A DNA stretch of 64,000 nucleotides from Marinobacter daepoensis DSM 16072 (GTDB lineage Bacteria; Pseudomonadota; Gammaproteobacteria; Pseudomonadales; Oleiphilaceae). The DNA lies in contig NZ_ATWI01000016.1 of assembly GCF_000421165.1 (NCBI RefSeq), positions 43,881 through 107,880 on the forward strand, read 5' to 3'. A program made the position numbers and the translations under genes. Below are positions 17,232-24,414 of this stretch, piece after piece. Below the pieces are notes generated by a model, which was not told the DNA's origin, searched no databases, and was given only the letters and a program-made list of their open reading frames with translations. How positions within the stretch are numbered: the first letter of the stretch is position 1; every line of letters starts with the position of its first letter.

Positions 17232-18947
17232 ATGAGTGAGACTGTTATGAGCGCCAAGAGCTGTGCGACCGGCCTGAAAGTCGTCGTGTTATCCGCCGCA
17301 ATGACGTCGGCCTTTCCCATCTCGGCTGCTGTGATCAGCGGTGAGCTGAGCGATTCCAAAGGTGACCCCATTGCTGGCGCGCTTGTCCGCCTGAGCGATA
17401 TTCAGCGCGGGGTTTCCGAGTCTGTCTACAGTGATGCCAAAGGCCGTTACGTTCTGGAAACGGCTCTTGACGGTGAGCTGAGGCTAAGGTTTCGCGCCCA
17501 TTATTTCGCGGACTATGAAGAGCAGGTGGTTCTGGACGGAGCCGATGCCTGGCTCAGAAAAAATCTTTCAATGGAGACGCTGAACACGGATCGTGAGATT
17601 TCCGAGAGTCTGGCGGCGTCCTACCATTTTAACGAGTTGCCGTTTGATACGGAGGAAGAACAGCCCTTTACCCGTGACAAGTTTCAGTTAGAGTGTCTGT
17701 CTTGCCACCAACTCGGCAATCCTTTTACCCGCACGGTTCGCCCGGCGGATTCATGGCAGCAGAGTGTGCGCCGCATGCATGCTTATATGGGGGCCGTGGG
17801 TATTACCGAAAAGGATGAGCGCCGGGCTGAGATCTTTGCCGAAGGTTTCAACGGCGAGCCCACAGAGATGCGCCCCGAGTTTCCTTATAACCAGGCCCTG
17901 GTGAACACCAAGGTATACGAGTTCCAGTTGCCAGGCTCTGGCGTGCCACACGATGCTTACGTGCACTCCGGGAACGGTCTGGTTTACACCGTAGACCAGT
18001 TTTCCGACGGCATGTTTGTTACAGACCTGAATTCTGGTGAGACGGAGTTTGTTCCTCATCCGGAACAGGATATGCCTTTGGGAGGCATCTTTACCGTTCT
18101 GGGTGTCCCGCCGGCGATGAACAAGGTTAATGTCCGTCACGGTCCACATTCTCTGGCAGAGGGGCAGGATGGCAAACTTTATGTGACCAACTCGTACTCG
18201 GCTTCTATTGGTGTGTTTAACCCGGAAACCAACCGCTGGGAACAGAAAATCCCGCTTCCGGGAAATGCGCCCTATCCGCACACCATCCGGGTCGATAATG
18301 ACGGCATTCTCTGGTTCAGTGTGGTTGGGACCGAGCAGATTGGCCGACTGGACCCGACCACGGGTGACATTACCCTGATTCAGTTGCCAGAGCCGCGCCC
18401 CGTTGCTATCACACCGGCGGTGCTGACCTACGGTGTAGCGGTGAGCAGCCATGATGGCTCGATCTGGTACAGCCGGTTGTGGGGCAATCGTATTGGGCGC
18501 ATCGATGCGAAAACGCTGGAGGTGACTGAAATTGAGTCTCCGGTGTTTGGTCCCCGGCGTCTGCGTTTTGCTGAAGATGGAATTCTATGGCAGACCGGTT
18601 ATGGTCATGGTCAACTGGCGCGCATCGACACCAAGACCATGCAGGTTAAGGTTTACGATATGCCGGAGTTCGCACCGGATGCTCGCCCGGGACCATACTC
18701 ACTGAACATCGCTCCCAAAACCGGTGATGTGTGGATCAACGAAACCATGACGGACCACATCTACCGCTTTGATCCGGTGGCGGAAGAATTCATCGCTTAC
18801 CCGGCGCCTCTGCGGGGTACCTACACCAGGGATGTCACGTTCTCTGAAAAGGGATGGGCCTGCATGACGAATAACCCGATTCCGGTTCAGGCTCTGGAGG
18901 AATTCACCGGTGTGTTGATGTGCCTGGACCCGAATTACCGGGATTAA
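17232..18947 (+). CDS. Exported monoheme beta-propeller protein (Vgb-like) with carboxypeptidase-regulatory-like domain
   Basis: A 571-residue exported protein. From the ATG at 17232 a signal peptide of about 33 residues ends near PISAA. GTG 17205 is also open but less likely. Next comes a carboxypeptidase-regulatory-like beta-sandwich (about 36-110, ISGELSDSKGDPIAGALVRL). A single c-type heme site follows, C155-L-S-C158-H159. The rest (about 225-560) is a streptogramin-lyase/NHL-like six-bladed propeller with repeated phrases such as GHGQLARIDTKTM and DGSIWYSR. The combination suggests a periplasmic electron-transfer or dehydrogenase-like protein, but the substrate is unknown. A terminator follows at 18992. 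The neighbours are an AraC regulator, a cupin dioxygenase-like gene and a dehydrogenase operon, suggesting a shared catabolic role. Confidence 0.8.
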   Translation: MSETVMSAKSCATGLKVVVLSAAMTSAFPISAAVISGELSDSKGDPIAGALVRLSDIQRGVSESVYSDAKGRYVLETALDGELRLRFRAHYFADYEEQVVLDGADAWLRKNLSMETLNTDREISESLAASYHFNELPFDTEEEQPFTRDKFQLECLSCHQLGNPFTRTVRPADSWQQSVRRMHAYMGAVGITEKDERRAEIFAEGFNGEPTEMRPEFPYNQALVNTKVYEFQLPGSGVPHDAYVHSGNGLVYTVDQFSDGMFVTDLNSGETEFVPHPEQDMPLGGIFTVLGVPPAMNKVNVRHGPHSLAEGQDGKLYVTNSYSASIGVFNPETNRWEQKIPLPGNAPYPHTIRVDNDGILWFSVVGTEQIGRLDPTTGDITLIQLPEPRPVAITPAVLTYGVAVSSHDGSIWYSRLWGNRIGRIDAKTLEVTEIESPVFGPRRLRFAEDGILWQTGYGHGQLARIDTKTMQVKVYDMPEFAPDARPGPYSLNIAPKTGDVWINETMTDHIYRFDPVAEEFIAYPAPLRGTYTRDVTFSEKGWACMTNNPIPVQALEEFTGVLMCLDPNYRD

Positions 18948-18991
18948 TACTGGTATCTGAGTTTTACCCTTAGTTGTTGTGCACGATCTTT

Positions 18992-19018
18992 GCCCGGACT
19001 CCTGGTTCGGGCTTTTTT
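18992..19018 (+). terminator. Rho-independent terminator after the propeller gene
   Basis: GCCCGGA (18992-18998), a seven-base loop and TTCGGGC (19006-19012) form a stem with one G-T pair, followed by six Ts at 19013-19018. It lies 44 bases after the stop codon and before the convergent AraC gene. Confidence 0.8.
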
Positions 19019-19037
19019 ATTTCACGAAGGTTTCCCT

Positions 19038-20099
19038 TTACCGGAGCCAGCTTGGTCTTCGCCGCCGTTGTGACAGTAACCGGGGCATGGCCAGGATGCC
19101 GTGTTCTTTGCGCCAGTCACTTGGGCTGATGCCATACCACCGCTGAAAGGCCCGGGAAAACGCGGCGAGGTCTGAGTATCCAAGGATTCCGGAGAGTTGG
19201 GTCAGGCTCAGGTTGGACTCTTTGAGATAGCGCTCGGCCATTTCCTGACGGGTCTGGTCCAGCAGCTTCTGGAACGAGGTGCCTTCCTCCGTCAGGTAAC
19301 GCTGGAGGGAGCGGGCACTCAGCATCATGTAGTCGGCAATCAGGTCGATGGTTACCCTTCCGTTGGGGAGGAAGTTTTTCATCAGGTGTTGCACGTAGGA
19401 GGGGAGTTGCTCCGGTGAGAGTTCGTCGACTTTCTCCAGGTGCTCTCGCATCAGTGAGTGCAGCTGCTGATCGGCATCGGCCAGTGGCGTGTTGAGTACC
19501 TGAGCGTCAAAGATCCATCCGTTAGTTGTACTGTCGAATTGCGGGGTGATGCCGAGAATGCGGCTGTATGCCTGGGGTGAGGCGCCGGCGGCGCTGCGAA
19601 AATGCACGCCGTAGGGGTGCCAGTTGTTACCGAGCAGCATTTTCATGAATGTTTTTCCAACGCCCACGGCAAGCTCAGCGGCCTGACGAGTGGGGGTGCC
19701 TTCCTTGAGCATGGGTTCGTAACTCAGGACAACACACTCCCCTTCAATCGTGACCGCAACTTTTCCACCATGGCTGTGCAGGTAGTAAAAGTGCATCAGT
19801 TCGTTGATGGAGTCGCCAACGGTTTTTGCATTTTTCAGCAGATAAAGCAGGCGCCCGAAAACGGCGGTTCCCTGAAAGGCCCCGTACTCCAGCCCGAACA
19901 GTGGATGTGAGGCCCTCTCAGCGCAAATTTCAAGGAGAGAGGCCAGGCGGGAGTATGAAATCAAGCTCTCGGGGTGCTCCAGTATGTCGGTCGGAAGCCT
20001 GGCTTCTGCGAGCATCTCGCGGTGGTCCAGCCCGTATTTTTCACAGAATTCGTCCAGACGCGCGAGTGCCGACGCTCTGGTGAGGTCCGTTTTAACCAT
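19038..20099 (-). CDS. AraC-family transcriptional regulator
   Basis: A 353-residue regulator of the OruR/ArgR-like AraC group. The N-terminal part (about 20-205) is the arabinose-binding-like domain with FGLEYGAFQGTAVFGRLLY and LLGNNWHPYGVHF. The C-terminal part (about 240-335) holds the two helix-turn-helix motifs, VTIDLIADYMMLSARSLQRYL and LTQLSGILGYSDLAAFSRAF, ending with the hallmark RWYGISPSDWR. The family typically activates a catabolic gene or operon on binding an inducer. It is divergent from the cupin gene with 237 bases between starts, so that cupin is the best candidate target. The propeller gene, and perhaps the dehydrogenase operon, may also be targets. The inducer is unknown. 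Confidence 0.92.
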   Translation of the reverse strand: MVKTDLTRASALARLDEFCEKYGLDHREMLAEARLPTDILEHPESLISYSRLASLLEICAERASHPLFGLEYGAFQGTAVFGRLLYLLKNAKTVGDSINELMHFYYLHSHGGKVAVTIEGECVVLSYEPMLKEGTPTRQAAELAVGVGKTFMKMLLGNNWHPYGVHFRSAAGASPQAYSRILGITPQFDSTTNGWIFDAQVLNTPLADADQQLHSLMREHLEKVDELSPEQLPSYVQHLMKNFLPNGRVTIDLIADYMMLSARSLQRYLTEEGTSFQKLLDQTRQEMAERYLKESNLSLTQLSGILGYSDLAAFSRAFQRWYGISPSDWRKEHGILAMPRLLSQRRRRPSWLR

Positions 20100-20336
20100 A
20101 ATGTTTTTTCTGATGTGTTATTGGAGTTGTTTGGAACCATAAGTCTGGTTGGGTGTGGCGTAGAAAGTCAAGTGATGGATTGGAAGGTAAAGCACCTACC
20201 CGGTTACTCAGATAATTGGCGCGATCGGTCAATCTTAAGGCGTGTTTAGTCATGCGAAGAGGCGGAGGGAGGGCGACTATGGAAAAAGGCATTGCGACGC
20301 CTACGTTAAAACAAAACCAATTAAGAGAGGTTGCTT

Positions 20337-20867
20337 ATGACTACTCCAAATCAGGTGTTCGATCATCACGAACTGTTATACATCAGTTCCAAGAACCAGC
20401 CCGTGTACGAGGATGCCATGCCGGGTGTACCGGGTATTGATGTTCAGCCGCTGTTTCTCGATCCGCACAATGGGGTATGGGTGCTGAAGGTGTGGTTCCA
20501 CCCGGGAGTAGTCCTGCCGCGCCATTACCACACCGGTACGGTTCACTTGTTCACGATTTCCGGCCATTGGGAGTACGTGGAATACCCCAACGACCCTCAG
20601 ACCGATGGCTGCTACCTTTACGAGCCAGGCGGGTCGATTCACCAGTTCATGACGCCGGAAACCAATACCAAACCGACCGAGACGCTGATGGTTGTGCAGG
20701 GCGCCAACATCAACTTCGACAATGATGGAAACTACCTGGGCATCATGGATGCCAGTGACATCATGTGCATGCTGGATAATCTGATCCGTGAGCGTGGGCT
20801 GGAGCCAGCGAACTACATTACGCCGCCTCAGCCGGACCATAACGCTCGGGTTCGTAACCTGAAGTAA
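20337..20867 (+). CDS. Cupin protein, 2,4'-dihydroxyacetophenone dioxygenase-like
   Basis: A 176-residue cupin. The ATG at 20337 is chosen because AAGAGAGG ends six bases upstream. The metal-binding cupin motif is visible as VVLPRHYHTGTVHLFTISGHWEY (metal ligands H, H and H), and the second motif as YEPGGSIHQFMTPE. The sequence and length resemble 2,4'-dihydroxyacetophenone dioxygenase-like proteins, which cleave the C-C bond of an aryl ketone with an iron centre. Some family members may act on other substrates, so the ketone is inferred. It is divergent from the AraC gene, its likely regulator. A strong hairpin follows the stop at 20880. Confidence 0.8.
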   Translation: MTTPNQVFDHHELLYISSKNQPVYEDAMPGVPGIDVQPLFLDPHNGVWVLKVWFHPGVVLPRHYHTGTVHLFTISGHWEYVEYPNDPQTDGCYLYEPGGSIHQFMTPETNTKPTETLMVVQGANINFDNDGNYLGIMDASDIMCMLDNLIRERGLEPANYITPPQPDHNARVRNLK

Positions 20868-20879
20868 GGTGGTCAGGAG

Positions 20880-20931
20880 CAGGGCACCTTACCCCCGGAG
20901 AGACTTTGTCCCGGGGAGTAAGGCTGCCCTG
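20880..20931. terminator. Long GC-rich hairpin between convergent genes
   Basis: CAGGGCA (20880-20886) pairs with TGCCCTG (20925-20931). Inside, CTTAC pairs with GTAAG and CCCGG with CCGGG, with small bulges, giving a hairpin of about 52 bases. No strong T-run follows. It lies between the convergent cupin and lipoprotein genes and probably ends transcription from both sides. Confidence 0.6.
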
Positions 20932-20955
20932 TTGCCTTTAGTAATGCCCTGGTTG

Positions 20956-21630
20956 TCAGGGGGTTGCTTGGGGTAGCGTTTTATTCAGAGCCTTGACCAG
21001 TACTTTTGAAAAATTCCTTGCGCCGGCTCGTAATGAACCAGGGTCTACCGTGGCAGAATAGAGTCGCCAGACAGGTGCCCGTGTGCCTGTATCGTAGAGC
21101 GTCGATCGAATCACGTAGGTCAGAGACTCATCGGTATGGCCGGGTATGACGACCGTTCTCATGTAGGTTGTAGAAGCCAGAGGGCCGAGGGATGTGACTT
21201 CCGGCTGGTAGATAACCTGTTCCGGTATATAGCTGGTTTCTCTTTCCTTGCGTTCAAGGGATATCACCAGTACCCCATCAGATCCGGCGGCCTCCGCCGA
21301 CGCGAAAATCAGGTTGCCAAGACTCCCGGGGTCCTCCCAGGGAAGGTCGCCATTCTCTCCTGAAATCCGCTGGCCCCCGAAACCTTCTTTAACGAGTTCA
21401 TCCGTAAGCTGTTGCTCTATGATGCCGCGTGCGTCGGAGTTCTTCGTAACCGCAAAGACCAACAAATCCTGATAGGACTTTTCCACCCCCGGAACCGATT
21501 CAATCCGTTTTACTTCGGTCCCTGACGACGCACAGGCCGTGAGGACGATGGCCAGTAAGCAAAAAATTGCCCAGCGCGCCGGTGCTCGAGTGGCACCGGC
21601 CAATCGCTGAGTTGATTTGCAGAGCCTCAT
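20956..21630 (-). CDS. Predicted outer-membrane or periplasmic lipoprotein
   Basis: A lipoprotein of 224 residues. The start at 21630 (MRLCKST) is preferred because AAGGAG lies eight bases upstream; an ATG 18 bases further up is in frame but lacks this. The signal peptide ends in the lipobox LTAC with Cys33. The mature part (about 34-224) is a mixed alpha/beta domain with a conserved-looking LLVFAVTKNSDARGIIEQQL, a Gly-rich segment and SLTYVIRSTLYDTGTRAPVWR. That pattern resembles small DUF4136-like or curli-assembly-like lipoproteins, but I cannot name the family. It faces the cupin gene and lies downstream of nothing obvious in its own strand. Whether it belongs to the catabolic cluster is open. 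Confidence 0.75.
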   Translation of the reverse strand: MRLCKSTQRLAGATRAPARWAIFCLLAIVLTACASSGTEVKRIESVPGVEKSYQDLLVFAVTKNSDARGIIEQQLTDELVKEGFGGQRISGENGDLPWEDPGSLGNLIFASAEAAGSDGVLVISLERKERETSYIPEQVIYQPEVTSLGPLASTTYMRTVVIPGHTDESLTYVIRSTLYDTGTRAPVWRLYSATVDPGSLRAGARNFSKVLVKALNKTLPQATP

Positions 21631-21758
21631 GAGGTGATCTCCTTGCATGTTGTTTTTTTGAAGAGGTTATCGATACAGAATAGACGGTTCACCAGATGCT
21701 GAGCCTGGCAGAATGAAGATTGCCTGGTACCATCAGGAATTATGGACGTAGATGAAGA

Positions 21759-21778
21759 AGCCGCTGAAACCAGCGGCT
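21759..21778 (-). terminator. Hairpin after the dehydrogenase operon
   Basis: AGCCGCTG (21759-21766), loop AAAC and CAGCGGCT (21771-21778) form a perfect 8-bp stem 17 bases beyond the dehydrogenase stop. Read on the minus strand it is followed by TTCTTCATC, a moderate U-rich tail. Confidence 0.7.
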
Positions 21779-21795
21779 TTGCGCGTATCCGTATT

Positions 21796-22875
21796 TTATG
21801 CAGACGGTTTTACCAGAATTTTGACATCGTTTTCCGGTTTCCCCAGACAGTCGAAAGCGGCTTCGATTCCGTTCAGGTCTACGCTACCTGAAATCAGGGG
21901 GCCTGCCTCAAGCTCACCGTTGGCGAGGTAGTTCAGGGTCGCACCGAATTCTTCACCGCTATAGAAGCTGACAAAACGTATGTCGATCTCTTTCATAACG
22001 GGATAGGAAGGCATCATGGCGTCTTTCTCCATACACAGGCCCACCACCACCACCCGGGCACCATAGGGAGCCCCGGCACACACGTTCTGGATCAGCCCTG
22101 GTACACCGACACACTCAAAAATCAGGGACGGGCGCAGGTCCGCTCCGCCGAAGAGTGGTGAAATGGGGCCTGCTTCCTCGGGATTAGCGGTTTGAGCCGC
22201 GGCCTTCCAGCTGTCGTAGGGTGAGTGCTCGGCTGGATTAACAACCACATCCGCACCCATTTTACGGGCAAGGTCACGACGGGCTTTGGAAAAGTCCGAG
22301 GCCACAATGGGGCCGATCTTCATCATTTTCAGGACGGCAATGATGGCCAGGCCAATTGGCCCGCAGCCAATAACCAGCGGAACATGGTTTCTCGTCGGCT
22401 CGCCGCGGTTTACGGCGTGCAGAGCAACGGCCATGGGTTCCGTCAGTGAGGCCATCTCCGGGCTCAGACCATTGGGGACTTTCTTGGTAAGGCGGCTGTC
22501 CACCAGCATTTGTTCAGAGAAGCCTCCTGGGACGTCAGCTGAACTGAAGCCAATCATCGCCAGGCCATCGTCCCTCATCAGGAACGGCAGGGAGACAACC
22601 TGATCGCCAGCTTTAAATGGGGAGCCTTCTTTCGTTTCCAAAACCTCTCCGACAAATTCGTGGCCCATCAGAATGGGCTTGTCGGCATCAATGATTGTGC
22701 TGCCAACCACGTCTCGTGAGCTGTTGGCCAGCTCGTGGGTATGATGCCGGCAATGCAGGTCGGACCCGCAGATGCCGCACACCAGCGTTTTGATCAGCAG
22801 TTCATTCTCCCGTGGCTTCGGTTCTGGCAGATCCACAATCTTCATTTGGTTATTTTCGACAATAGCGCTACGCAT
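21796..22875 (-). CDS. Zinc-dependent alcohol dehydrogenase family protein
   Basis: A 359-residue medium-chain dehydrogenase/reductase. The catalytic zinc site is present: C36 in CGSDLH and the pair H72-E73 in MGHE. The Rossmann motif VIGCGPIGLA lies at about 166-175. The lobe that normally carries four cysteines for the structural zinc (after GHEFVGEV, about 86-120) has no cysteine, so the structural zinc is missing. This is a known variation in some subgroups. The substrate is likely an alcohol, possibly from an alicyclic or aromatic pathway, inferred only from context. It follows the epimerase gene in the same strand with 35 bases between them, so they form an operon ending at the hairpin at 21759. 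Confidence 0.9.
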   Translation of the reverse strand: MRSAIVENNQMKIVDLPEPKPRENELLIKTLVCGICGSDLHCRHHTHELANSSRDVVGSTIIDADKPILMGHEFVGEVLETKEGSPFKAGDQVVSLPFLMRDDGLAMIGFSSADVPGGFSEQMLVDSRLTKKVPNGLSPEMASLTEPMAVALHAVNRGEPTRNHVPLVIGCGPIGLAIIAVLKMMKIGPIVASDFSKARRDLARKMGADVVVNPAEHSPYDSWKAAAQTANPEEAGPISPLFGGADLRPSLIFECVGVPGLIQNVCAGAPYGARVVVVGLCMEKDAMMPSYPVMKEIDIRFVSFYSGEEFGATLNYLANGELEAGPLISGSVDLNGIEAAFDCLGKPENDVKILVKPSA

Positions 22876-22910
22876 AATGGCTTCTCCTGTTGAATTTGGC
22901 CGTTGTGTAA

Positions 22911-23924
22911 TCAGGCAATTTCACCGATCTCGCGAAGCCAGGCTTCTGAACGGCGCAAACCTTCTTTCAGTTTCACTTTTGGCTCGAAACCCAGGTGTTT
23001 TCGAGCGTTCTCGATAGAAAAGCCACCCTTGCGCGCGAACATCAGCATGGTGTCTGGGCTGACTTCGTTATTGCGTTTGAACTTCCGGTTGAGCCACCAG
23101 ATGGAGTGGGTGAGCTTGAGTGCGGCGGCGAGTGGAATACTGGGCGGATTGCCTTTTTTGCCAGCCCACTGCCAGTGGTTACGGAAAAAATCCCGGCAGG
23201 TGATGGGTTCGTCACCCCAGAGAATAAAGATCCGCCCGCTTCCTGCTGGCAATCCGGCGGCGAGTAGGGTGCCATCCACCAGGTCGTCGATGTAAACCGG
23301 AGTGAAAATACCCTGACCCTGATTCGGAAGAAGAAGTTGGCCTGCACGAGCCATTTTCAGGGGCTCCAGTAGCCAGGGGCGGGAGCCAGGCCCGTAGACA
23401 TCACCCGGACGAATAATAGTGCAGTCGATCTCACCAGCAGCATGGGCTGCAAGAACAGCATGCTCGGAAGCGCCTTTGGCAACCCCATAGCGATAGTGTT
23501 CGCCGATCACGACGGGCGCGGTTTCATCGGCTCCGGGCTCGTAATTGTGCCCCATTGCTGCAATCGATGAGTAATGGACGAAGCGTTTTGCACCGCCCTG
23601 AATCGCTGCATCCAGAGCATTGCGCACGCCCACCAGAGACACGGTTGTATAGGCTTCCCAGTCTGCCGAGAGTGATACTAGGGACGCTGTGTTGATGAAC
23701 AGGTCACAGCCTTCTGCGTGGGCTTGCCACTGCTGGGGTTTGGTGAGGTCTCCTGCGATCACGTCTCGTTCGGGATCGGCCTGGAGATCCATGCCCCGGA
23801 CCTCGCAACCAAGATCTTTGTAACGATCAAACAGCGTCCTGCCAATAAATCCATTGGCACCGGTAATGAAAACACGATGGGGGAGCGACGGCTTCTCACC
23901 GTGGTTTCCGATAGGCAAAGACAT
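22911..23924 (-). CDS. NAD-dependent epimerase/dehydratase or 3-beta-HSD-like protein
   Basis: A 337-residue extended SDR. The nucleotide-binding motif TGANGFIG lies at 21-28 and the catalytic pair is Y146 with K150 in HYRYGVAKGASE, preceded by HYSSIAAMG. A segment VYIDDLVDGTLLAAG is typical of the family. The closest general class is NAD(P)-dependent epimerase/dehydratase or hydroxysteroid dehydrogenase; the substrate cannot be read from the sequence. It is the first gene of a two-gene operon with the zinc dehydrogenase. The 248 bases upstream, up to the tRNA, should hold the promoter, but I found no confident -35/-10. Confidence 0.88.
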   Translation of the reverse strand: MSLPIGNHGEKPSLPHRVFITGANGFIGRTLFDRYKDLGCEVRGMDLQADPERDVIAGDLTKPQQWQAHAEGCDLFINTASLVSLSADWEAYTTVSLVGVRNALDAAIQGGAKRFVHYSSIAAMGHNYEPGADETAPVVIGEHYRYGVAKGASEHAVLAAHAAGEIDCTIIRPGDVYGPGSRPWLLEPLKMARAGQLLLPNQGQGIFTPVYIDDLVDGTLLAAGLPAGSGRIFILWGDEPITCRDFFRNHWQWAGKKGNPPSIPLAAALKLTHSIWWLNRKFKRNNEVSPDTMLMFARKGGFSIENARKHLGFEPKVKLKEGLRRSEAWLREIGEIA

Positions 23925-24172
23925 GGGCGTTTCCTCGAATTCTTATTGAACTTATCGTTCCATAATCGCCCAGAACGCCAGATTAGTGATTTGCATTTCA
24001 CGACAATAGTCTTACCGAGTCCGCCAATGTGAAGGCGATCAGGCACTGATTGAGAGTTTTGATCGTGTTGAGATCGGGGGTGGTTGGGAATTCCGAGGAA
24101 CGAAATTATGCGAGACAGATGACTCGTCGCCAAAGGCGGTGTGTAAGAGCTGGATAAGAGTAGAAGAAAGAA

Positions 24173-24249
24173 TGGTACCCCCGACAGGACTCGAACCTGT
24201 TACCTTCCCCTTAGGAGGGGGACGCTCTATCCAGATGAGCTACGGGGGC
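24173..24249 (-). tRNA. tRNA-Arg (anticodon CCU)
   Basis: The minus strand folds as a complete cloverleaf: acceptor GCCCCCG paired with CGGGGGT, D-arm GCTC/GAGC, anticodon stem TCCCC/GGGGA with loop CTCCTAA, and T-arm ACAGG/CCTGT with loop TTCGAGT. Anticodon CCT reads the AGG arginine codon. The 3' CCA is encoded (24173-24175). No duplicate of the 3' end was seen nearby that would mark an integrated element. Confidence 0.97.
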
Positions 24250-24361
24250 ATTTCAGAAGAGGCGGTATGATAACGGCCTGAGCCAGCAGGCTCAAGGCTG
24301 CAATTCATCAATCATTCAATGGGGCTTGTTCTGGCCGGCCAAGGGAAGGCCCGGGCGTTGT

Positions 24362-24401
24362 GATCTTCGCCGGAGCGATAAAAATCGGCCCGGCAAAGAT
24401 C
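24362..24401. terminator. Stem-loop after the M16 protease gene
   Basis: GATCTTCGCCGG (24362-24373) pairs with CCGGCAAAGATC (24390-24401) with one mismatch across 12 positions and a 16-base loop. It lies 14 bases beyond the stop of the minus-strand protease gene. No T-run follows, so it may be factor-assisted. Confidence 0.5.
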
Positions 24402-24414
24402 GTGACCGAATGTG

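Noticed and set aside
24173..24249. tRNA-Arg as an attachment site for an integrated element
   Set aside because: No second copy of the tRNA 3' end and no integrase were found next to it.
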